DNA of 64,000 nt, from the NCBI GenBank assembly GCA_027574665.1, contig CM050648.1, positions 143,034,175 to 143,098,174 on the forward strand, written 5' to 3'. The notes under the pieces were generated by a model. It was not told the DNA's origin. It worked only from the letters and a program-made list of their open reading frames with translations, and ran no database searches. A program made the translations under genes and the position numbers. Positions 56,495 to 64,000 of the stretch are shown one piece after another. Source of the DNA: Rhynochetos jubatus (lineage: Eukaryota; Chordata; Aves; Eurypygiformes; Rhynochetidae). Every line of letters starts with the position of its first letter. Positions within the stretch are counted from its first letter, which is position 1.

Positions 56495-56778
56495 GTGAGT
56501 GCGCACGCGGAGGGAGGCTGGGCTGGATAGGGCCGGGGCAGAAATGCGGGGTCCCGGGGCTGGGTTCTCTCCCTGCATCCAGGGCCCAGCCGCTCGTGGC
56601 AGCGGCTCAGGCAGGGCACGGTGCTGCTGCTGATGGGCCTGGGAGCAGGGCTTGCTGCCTCCCAGCTGCCTCACCCCCTCTCCTACCTGCCCCCAGCTCC
56701 CTGCGGCTCCATTCCCACTCCCCCCGCTGCCAGCTCCCTCCCATCCCCACTGAACCCCTTCTCTCCCTCCTCCTGCAG
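56495..56778 (+). other. 5' UTR intron with 4-bp deletion, copy 15
   Basis: One TTCC (or equivalent four bases in a C/T-rich tract) is missing near 56742, giving a 284-bp intron instead of 288. Donor, pyrimidine tract and acceptor are intact. This is the only length variant I found in the array, and it breaks the frame that would otherwise extend upstream of the coding ATG. Confidence 0.85.
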
Positions 56779-56781
56779 GCT

Positions 56782-58269
56782 ATGGCTGCCCCAAAAATCC
56801 TCACCATGCTGCAAACCATCCTACAAAATGTGCAGATGGTTGGGGAGGAGCTGGATGAGGCCACGCACAAGTGCATGCAGCAGCATGCGGAGCAGCTGGG
56901 CCAGGAGATGACTCGGCTGCTGCACGAGCTGGAGCAGAGCGGCTTTGCCTGGCGTGCCCTGCTCTTTGCTCCCTTGCAGCACTGGCAGTTCTGGACGGTT
57001 GCTGGAGTCCTGCTCCTGCTCTTCGGGCTCTGCTGGTGGCTCAGGAGAAGAAGCTATGAGCCAGACAGAAGGAGGGCAGAGCAAAGCTGCAGCAGCAACA
57101 CACAAGAGGAGGTTGAAGTACATGAAGTAGATTCTGAGGATGCTCTGGGCAGGAGTTTTGCAAAGCGCATCCCGTGGCCAGTGCAGAACCTGGCCTACAG
57201 GAGCCGGGTGATGGAGGAGCTGGCAGGCGACCTCCTCCGTGTCTTCCACATGTATTTCTCTGGCAGTTTCTTCCCGGTGCTGCAGCCTGTCATCAGGGTG
57301 GGCAGCACCTTCGAAGGCTGGAGTCCCCGTGAGGAGGATGCTCGCTACCGCCTGCTCCTGCCCCTGCAGCCCCCCCGCGGGCACGCCTTCCGCCTGGAGC
57401 TGGGCACTGCGGGGGAGATGCCCGCAAAGGACTCCCGTGTCCGTGTGGCGCTGGAGTGCATCTGCAGGAGGCCGGAGCTGGTGGATGACACGCTGTGCTT
57501 CCTCCACCACCCCGAGGAAGAGCTGAGGGAAAATCAGGCTCCCAGCCTCCTACACACCCTCTGCACTGGCTCCTACCTGGATGCGCAGAAAACTGCCCGC
57601 TGGTTCCAGGACACTGTGAGGTCAGCCTGGGGGGTGGTGCCTCTGTCGCGTCTCTACAAAATGAACCTGCTGCCCTCCAGCCGCTCCTGCAAGATGCAGC
57701 TGATAAGCACCTCCGGCAGAAGCCTCTTCGCTGAGATAATATTCGGGGTACAGCTAGGCGTCTCGGACATCTTCCTCAGCAGCCAGCCTGCAGAGCCCGG
57801 CTTGATCCCAAGCACAAGGTGGCCGCAGAGCTGTGTCGTGGCAGAGGCAAAGTTCTTCAGGGTGATGGCCAGGCAGGCCCCACGTGACAGCTTCCACCTC
57901 AAATGCCTGCAGATCTGCGCCCGCATCCTGGAGGGCACAGCCTTTTCCACCTACACCTTCAAGACGGCTGTGATGCACCTCCTGACCACCACACCCCTGT
58001 CAGACTGGCGCCGGAGGCATTTCATGCTGCGGCTGGAGGATATCATGCGGTACCTGGACGACTGCCTGAAGGAGAAACGCCTCAACCACTTCTTCTTTGG
58101 CAATGAGCATGTGCCCGAGGAGATAATCTTGCCCCCGGCCTTCCCAACGGCCGAACCGCCCAACCTCTTCCAGCACCTGGCGCAGGATCCGGCTGCCCAC
58201 GCCAGGGCGATGACGGAGTTCGATGAGCTGCAAAACCGGCTCACGAGCCTGCTGTTCTATGGACGCTGA
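56782..58269 (+). CDS. ITPRIPL1: ITPRIPL1-like protein, copy 15
   Basis: Encodes the majority protein, unaffected by the upstream intron deletion. Confidence 0.88.
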   Translation: MAAPKILTMLQTILQNVQMVGEELDEATHKCMQQHAEQLGQEMTRLLHELEQSGFAWRALLFAPLQHWQFWTVAGVLLLLFGLCWWLRRRSYEPDRRRAEQSCSSNTQEEVEVHEVDSEDALGRSFAKRIPWPVQNLAYRSRVMEELAGDLLRVFHMYFSGSFFPVLQPVIRVGSTFEGWSPREEDARYRLLLPLQPPRGHAFRLELGTAGEMPAKDSRVRVALECICRRPELVDDTLCFLHHPEEELRENQAPSLLHTLCTGSYLDAQKTARWFQDTVRSAWGVVPLSRLYKMNLLPSSRSCKMQLISTSGRSLFAEIIFGVQLGVSDIFLSSQPAEPGLIPSTRWPQSCVVAEAKFFRVMARQAPRDSFHLKCLQICARILEGTAFSTYTFKTAVMHLLTTTPLSDWRRRHFMLRLEDIMRYLDDCLKEKRLNHFFFGNEHVPEEIILPPAFPTAEPPNLFQHLAQDPAAHARAMTEFDELQNRLTSLLFYGR

Positions 58270-58870
58270 AAGGGGTCTTCACGCCCAGAGCTGGCGCCGC
58301 AGAACCGAGCACGCAGGATACAGAGAAGACACTGCTCACGCAGCAGCGGGAATTGCTGCCACACCTTTCCTCCACAGCAAACGCACCCTGTGGGGAGTGG
58401 GACACGATGCAGCTGAAGAGTCTGTTGCGAGGAGGCTCGTGACAGAGAAACCTGTTACCACCTGGACAGCCACCTCCCGCTCCCCTTCCATTCCGCCGGG
58501 AGTTCTACTCCAGGCAAAGTCGACCATAAATGTTGTGTTTGAACAAATGCTGCGCCTGTGAGTGTCCGTGCATCCCTTTGTCGGGGACCGCGGGCATAGG
58601 CCGCTGACTCCTCAGCTGCCGCAGAGTCCGGGCGCATTTTGCGGAAGAGCTGACGTGGCGGCTCTGGTTTCACTGGTTCTGTAACTAAGGCTCCCCCGCC
58701 CGTGCGTGCTCCTGCGTTGGGGCAGTCGGAATCATTTGTCACCCTCCACAGCTGTGCACGTTGCCCGTGTGCCGAAGGGCGCCTGAAGCATCTTCCTTGG
58801 GAACCATACGCAAACTGAGCCCCAGCGCGAGAGCACAGCGCCGGCTCCTACCAGTAGGAGTGTTTGTACC

Positions 58871-59430
58871 GATGCAAGGCCTCTTCCAGTTTCTGATGCT
58901 GGGCCTGTGTTCCCAGCTTTCTCGCTACAAGGAGCTGGGAGGGGGCACAGTGCGGACAGCTGACCCAAAGTGGCCAAAGGGGTACTTCGTTCCATAAAAA
59001 CGTCACGCTCAGGATATACGCTGGGGGTGGGCCAGGGAGCCATGGTGGTTGGTTGGTTTTCTTGTTCGTGCTCTCGCTCGTGGGGTTCGCTCGGACTCTG
59101 GTACGATCTGCCTCAGGCTCTCGCTCTCTGGCTCTGACTACTCGGGACCTGGCTGGGCATCGGTCTGCGGGTGGTGAGCAGCTGTATCGTGTGTTTTGTT
59201 TTCCGCCGCTTTCATTACATGCTCTGAGTAGCAGTGGTAGCATTAGTTTAATGACATTGTTATTTTTATTAATATCACTGCTTCACCCGTTTAGGTTCAA
59301 TTATACGATTGTTCTTATCTCGACCCCTGAGTTTCCTTGTCTTTTCCTCCCGTTCTTCTCCACCAGGCGACGGGGAAGGTGAGTGAGTGGCTGCGTGGTG
59401 TTTGCTTGCTGGCTGGGGTTAAAAGGGCAA
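58871..59430 (+). mobile_element. Decayed ERV LTR, unit 15
   Basis: GGATATA form with GGGGTTCGCTC but TATCGTGTG, so intermediate between unit 14 and unit 16. A private AAACTGAGCC lies just upstream, near 58812. Confidence 0.74.
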
Positions 59431-59458
59431 CACCAGCATGGCTGGTCAAACTAAAGCG

Positions 59459-59625
59459 TAATCTGGCCCGTGGACTTCCACATGGCCAAACCACTCAACC
59501 TCTTCCAGCACGTGGCACCGGATCCCGCCGCCCACGCCGAGGCACTGCACGACATTGTACAGCTGTGAGGTCGCTCAGCAGTCTGCTGATCTGCGGACGC
59601 TGAAAGGTCTTCAGGCACAGAGCTG
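59459..59625 (+). pseudogene. ITPRIPL1-like 3' relic, unit 15
   Basis: Private CACATGGCC near 59480 (others CACACGGCC); the spacer has GAGAGACACTG near 59809. Confidence 0.78.
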
Positions 59626-60427
59626 TGTTTGTGAGGCTCACGGCTGACGGCAGACGACAACTTCACACCACAGGGAAAGAGAGTGGAGACTATGGCGGCC
59701 ACAAAGGAGATTTTCACGCTGCTTTCTCTTCCCACTGCCACGACGGTGGTGGTGAACTCAGAGGGGCCGAGAAGCTCCCTGGCCGCTCCGGCTGGGCCGG
59801 GACCAAGCGAGAGACACTGCGGATGTGCCTGCCTGTGCTCAGCGGGGCCCCGGTGGAGAACCTGCCGCTCCCAGACGCTCCCCAGGGAGTTACTGCTGCA
59901 CGACGGGACATGCTGGACACGGAGAAGACAGTGCTCTGTCGGCAGTGGGAGCTGCCCACTGGGACAACTCCCCCCGCACCCCGTCATCACCCCTGGGAAA
60001 CGTCTCTTTGGAAGCAACGTCCTCCGGCACTAGCACAGCAGGGACAGAGATCCTGCCATGCAGAGGGCCCATCCTGCCACCAGGATATACACCGTCACCC
60101 ACCCGGCGCAGCCATGAAGGCACCAAGAGCACAAACGCGAGCTCAGAGGTCAGCACCAAGGGAGCTGATCCCATCTCACAGGACGGGATGTCAAAGAGGA
60201 AAGCACCCACGGGACATGTCACCCAATCTGGCGTTTGGAAAGGGTTGGGTGGGGCTTCTGTCTGTTCTGAAAAGACAGGCCCTGGCAGCCCTGTCCTGCC
60301 GGGTGGGTCCGTACCTTGGGGGTGTCAGGGCTTTGGCTGCCTGGACCAGCTGTGGGTCGCTGGGCCTGTGTGGGGCCGAAGGCCGGGGCTGGTTGGCGGG
60401 CGTGCCTGTGATGCGCTCTGGCGCCTG

Positions 60428-60511
60428 TGACATCACTGAGACGAGTCACAATGGGGGGAGGTATAAAGGGCAGCAGCGGGCAGTGCTGCCCCAGTACGGC
60501 CTAGGCCAGCG
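60428..60511 (+). promoter_or_regulatory. Core promoter and exon 1, copy 16
   Basis: Majority promoter sequence. Confidence 0.75.
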
Positions 60512-60802
60512 GTGAGTGCGCACGCGGAGGGAGGCTGGGCTGGATAGGGCCGGGGCAGAAATGCGGGGTCCCGGGGCTGGGTTCTCTCCCTGCATCCAGG
60601 GCCCAGCCGCTCGTGGCAGCGGCTCAGGCAGGGCACGGTGCTGCTGCTGATGGGCCTGGGAGCAGGGCTTGCTGCCTCCCAGCTGCCTCACCCCCTCTCC
60701 TACCTGCCCCCAGCTCCCTGCGGCTCCATTCCCACTCCCCCCGCTGCCAGCTCCCTCCCTTCCATCCCCACTGAACCCCTTCTCTCCCTCCTCCTGCAGG
60801 CT

Positions 60803-62290
60803 ATGGCTGCCCCAAAAATCCTCACCATGCTGCAAACCATCCTACAAAATGTGCAGATGGTTGGGGAGGAGCTGGATGAGGCCACGCACAAGTGCATGCA
60901 GCAGCATGCGGAGCAGCTGGGCCAGGAGATGACTCGGCTGCTGCACGAGCTGGAGCAGAGCGGCTTTGCCTGGCGTGCCCTGCTCTTTGCTCCCTTGCAG
61001 CACTGGCAGTTCTGGACGGTTGCTGGAGTCCTGCTCCTGCTCTTCGGGCTCTGCTGGTGGCTCAGGAGAAGAAGCTATGAGCCAGACAGAAGGAGGGCAG
61101 AGCAAAGCTGCAGCAGCAACACACAAGAGGAGGTTGAAGTACATGAAGTAGATTCTGAGGATGCTCTGGGCAGGAGTTTTGCAAAGCGCATCCCGTGGCC
61201 AGTGCAGAACCTGGCCTACAGGAGCCGGGTGATGGAGGAGCTGGCAGGCGACCTCCTCCGTGTCTTCCACATGTATTTCTCTGGCAGTTTCTTCCCGGTG
61301 CTGCAGCCTGTCATCAGGGTGGGCAGCACCTTCGAAGGCTGGAGTCCCCGTGAGGAGGATGCTCGCTACCGCCTGCTCCTGCCCCTGCAGCCCCCCCGCG
61401 GGCACGCCTTCCGCCTGGAGCTGGGCACTGCGGGGGAGATGCCCGCAAAGGACTCCCGTGTCCGTGTGGCGCTGGAGTGCATCTGCAGGAGGCCGGAGCT
61501 GGTGGATGACACGCTGTGCTTCCTCCACCACCCCGAGGAAGAGCTGAGGGAAAATCAGGCTCCCAGCCTCCTACACACCCTCTGCACTGGCTCCTACCTG
61601 GATGCGCAGAAAACTGCCCGCTGGTTCCAGGACACTGTGAGGTCAGCCTGGGGGGTGGTGCCTCTGTCGCGTCTCTACAAAATGAACCTGCTGCCCTCCA
61701 GCCGCTCCTGCAAGATGCAGCTGATAAGCACCTCCGGCAGAAGCCTCTTCGCTGAGATAATATTCGGGGTACAGCTAGGCGTCTCGGACATCTTCCTCAG
61801 CAGCCAGCCTGCAGAGCCCGGCTTGATCCCAAGCACAAGGTGGCCGCAGAGCTGTGTCGTGGCAGAGGCAAAGTTCTTCAGGGTGATGGCCAGGCAGGCC
61901 CCACGTGACAGCTTCCACCTCAAATGCCTGCAGATCTGCGCCCGCATCCTGGAGGGCACAGCCTTTTCCACCTACACCTTCAAGACGGCTGTGATGCACC
62001 TCCTGACCACCACACCCCTGTCAGACTGGCGCCGGAGGCATTTCATGCTGCGGCTGGAGGATATCATGCGGTACCTGGACGACTGCCTGAAGGAGAAACG
62101 CCTCAACCACTTCTTCTTTGGCAATGAGCATGTGCCCGAGGAGATAATCTTGCCCCCGGCCTTCCCAACGGCCGAACCGCCCAACCTCTTCCAGCACCTG
62201 GCGCAGGATCCGGCTGCCCACGCCAGGGCGATGACGGAGTTCGATGAGCTGCAAAACCGGCTCACGAGCCTGCTGTTCTATGGACGCTGA
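60803..62290 (+). CDS. ITPRIPL1: ITPRIPL1-like protein, copy 16
   Basis: Encodes the majority protein. Last complete coding copy in the window. Confidence 0.88.
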   Translation: MAAPKILTMLQTILQNVQMVGEELDEATHKCMQQHAEQLGQEMTRLLHELEQSGFAWRALLFAPLQHWQFWTVAGVLLLLFGLCWWLRRRSYEPDRRRAEQSCSSNTQEEVEVHEVDSEDALGRSFAKRIPWPVQNLAYRSRVMEELAGDLLRVFHMYFSGSFFPVLQPVIRVGSTFEGWSPREEDARYRLLLPLQPPRGHAFRLELGTAGEMPAKDSRVRVALECICRRPELVDDTLCFLHHPEEELRENQAPSLLHTLCTGSYLDAQKTARWFQDTVRSAWGVVPLSRLYKMNLLPSSRSCKMQLISTSGRSLFAEIIFGVQLGVSDIFLSSQPAEPGLIPSTRWPQSCVVAEAKFFRVMARQAPRDSFHLKCLQICARILEGTAFSTYTFKTAVMHLLTTTPLSDWRRRHFMLRLEDIMRYLDDCLKEKRLNHFFFGNEHVPEEIILPPAFPTAEPPNLFQHLAQDPAAHARAMTEFDELQNRLTSLLFYGR

Positions 62291-62891
62291 AAGGGGTCTT
62301 CACGCCCAGAGCTGGCGCCGCAGAACCGAGCACGCAGGATACAGAGAAGACACTGCTCACGCAGCAGCGGGAATTGCTGCCACACCTTTCCTCCACAGCA
62401 AACGCACCCTGTGGGGAGTGGGACACGATGCAGCTGAAGAGTCTGTTGCGAGGAGGCTCGTGACAGAGAAACCTGTTACCACCTGGACAGCCACCTCCCG
62501 CTCCCCTTCCATTCCGCCGGGAGTTCTACTCCAGGCAAAGTCGACCATAAATGTTGTGTTTGAACAAATGCTGCGCCTGTGAGTGTCCGTGCATCCCTTT
62601 GTCGGGGACCGCGGGCATAGGCCGCTGACTCCTCAGCTGCCGCAGAGTCCGGGCGCATTTTGCGGAAGAGCTGACGTGGCGGCTCTGGTTTCACTGGTTC
62701 TGTAACTAAGGCTCCCCCGCCCGTGCGTGCTCCTGCGTTGGGGCAGTCGGAATCATTTGTCACCCTCCACAGCTGTGCACGTTGCCCGTGTGCCGAAGGG
62801 CGCCTGAAGCATCTTCCTTGGGAACCATACGCAAACCGAGCCCCAGCGCGAGAGCACAGCGCCGGCTCCTACCAGTAGGAGTGTTTGTACC

Positions 62892-63451
62892 GATGCAAGG
62901 CCTCTTCCAGTTTCTGATGCTGGGCCTGTGTTCCCAGCTTTCTCGCTACAAGGAGCTGGGAGGGGGCACAGTGCGGACAGCTGACCCAAAGTGGCCAAAG
63001 GGGTACTTCGTTCCATAAAAACGTCACGCTCAGTACATACGCTGGGGGTGGGCCAGGGAGCCATGGTGGTTGGTTGGTTTTCTTGTTCGTGCTCTCGCTC
63101 GTGGGGCTCGCTCGGACTCTGGTACGATCCGTCTCAGGCTCTCGCTCTCTGGCTCTGACTACTCGGGACCTGGCTGGGCATCGGTCTGCGGGTGGTGAGC
63201 AGCTGTATCGTGTGTTTTGTTTTCCGCCGCTTTCATTACATGCTCTGAGTAGCAGTGGTAGCATTAGTTTAATGACATTGTTATTTTTATTAATATCACT
63301 GCTTCACCCGTTTAGGTTCAATTATACGATTGTTCTTATCTCGACCCCTGAGTTTCCTTGTCTTTTCCTCCCGTTCTTCTCCACCAGGCGACGGGGAAGG
63401 TGAGTGAGTGGCTGCGTGGTGTTTGCTTGCTGGCTGGGGTTAAAAGGGCAA
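62892..63451 (+). mobile_element. Decayed ERV LTR, unit 16
   Basis: GTACATA form; matches units 1, 2 and 4. Confidence 0.74.
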
Positions 63452-63479
63452 CACCAGCATGGCTGGTCAAACTAAAGCG

Positions 63480-63646
63480 TAATCTGGCCCGTGGACTTCC
63501 ACACGGCCAAACCACTCAACCTCTTCCAGCACGTGGCACCGGATCCCGCCGCCCACGCCGAGGCACTGCACGACATTGTACAGCTGTGAGGTCGCTCAGC
63601 AGTCTGCTGATCTGCGGACGCTGAAAGGTCTTCAGGCACAGAGCTG
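63480..63646 (+). pseudogene. ITPRIPL1-like 3' relic, unit 16
   Basis: Majority form. Confidence 0.78.
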
Positions 63647-64000
63647 TGTTTGTGAGGCTCACGGCTGACGGCAGACGACAACTTCACACCACAGGGAAAG
63701 AGAGTGGAGACTATGGCGGCCACAAAGGAGATTTTCACGCTGCTTTCTCTTCCCACTGCCACGACAGTGGTGGTGAACTCAGAGGGGCCGAGAAGCTCCC
63801 TGGCCGCTCCGGCTGGGCCGGGACCAAGCGAGAGGCACTGCGGATGTGCCTGCCTGTGCTCAGCAGGGCCCCGGTGGAGAACCTGCCGCTCCCAGACGCT
63901 CCCCAGGGAGTTACTGCTGCACGACGGGACATGCTGGACACGGAGAAGACAGTGCTCTGTCGGCAGTGGGAGCTGCCCACTGGGACAACTCCCCCCGCAC
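63647..64000. other. Start of the spacer after copy 16, cut by the window edge
   Basis: Same as 3336-3689 with small differences (CGACAGTGG near 63764, CAGCAGGGCC near 63862). The repeat is still in phase at the last base, so the array continues. Confidence 0.9.

Larger units (their letters stand above)
1..64000 (+). repeat. Tandem macrosatellite-like array, 4,021-bp unit, about 15.9 copies
   Basis: The same sequence recurs every 4,021 bp across the whole window: position 1 matches 4022, and the coding exon recurs at 492, 4513, 8534 and so on. All units are on the same strand, head to tail. The only length change I found is a 4-bp deletion in the intron of copy 15, which makes that spacing 4,017. 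No unique flanking sequence appears at either end, so both array borders lie outside the window. Each unit holds a promoter, a two-exon ITPRIPL1-like gene, a decayed LTR and a second-gene relic. Differences between units are sparse single bases. Confidence 0.98.

Noticed and set aside
1-64000. CRISPR array, phage or bacterial repeat system
   Set aside because: The repeat is 4 kb with splice sites, TATA promoter, poly(A) signal and a vertebrate gene family; no short direct repeats with spacers are seen.
1-64000. Array as a pure assembly artefact of one unit
   Set aside because: Units carry different private variants, a private 4-bp deletion and structured mosaics, which simple copying of one consensus would not produce. 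Exact copy number still depends on read evidence.

Overview
The window is one continuous head-to-tail tandem array from a vertebrate genome, most likely a bird. The repeat unit is 4,021 bp and is present just under 16 times: 16 complete gene copies, with the array running off both ends of the window. Evidence for a bird is the gene (an avian-style ITPRIPL1-like protein), a spliced TATA-promoter gene layout, GC-rich sequence with CpG-to-TpG/CpA differences between copies, and in every unit a decayed LTR whose R/U5 end I recognise from memory as an avian endogenous-retrovirus type. I see no prokaryotic operons, RNA genes or CRISPR.

Layout of one unit (copy 1 coordinates; add 4,021 per copy, minus 4 from the intron of copy 15 onward): CRE-like box and TATA promoter (117-156), a short untranslated exon 1 ending at a splice donor at 201, a 288-bp intron (201-488), and a single coding exon (492-1979) for a 495-residue protein with one transmembrane helix and a Mab-21/nucleotidyltransferase-fold domain. 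These are followed by a 3' UTR with a CATAAA signal (2235), about 300 bp of unassigned sequence, a decayed LTR (about 2581-3140), a relic of the 3' end of a second ITPRIPL1-like gene (3169-3335), and about 780 bp of unassigned GC-rich spacer up to the next promoter.

The array is extremely homogeneous. Thirteen of the 16 predicted proteins are identical and the other three differ by one residue each (copy 1 V362 for M, copy 7 R190H, copy 14 S218C). Overlapping reading frames agree too, so synonymous sites are also essentially unchanged. The untranslated parts are nearly as uniform. This points to recent amplification and/or ongoing homogenisation (unequal exchange, gene conversion), not to selection on protein alone. 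Sparse diagnostic variants show mosaic structure: copies 9-12 carry a two-unit (8,042-bp) pattern, and the unit after copy 12 is a visible recombinant.

How the parts work together: each unit looks like a self-contained expression cassette, so copy number should translate into dosage of one protein. The ITPRIP family includes the IP3-receptor regulator ITPRIP, and human ITPRIPL1 has been reported as a CD3-epsilon ligand. What a bird gains from many identical copies is not visible here. All identity statements are by eye; no alignment or database search was run.
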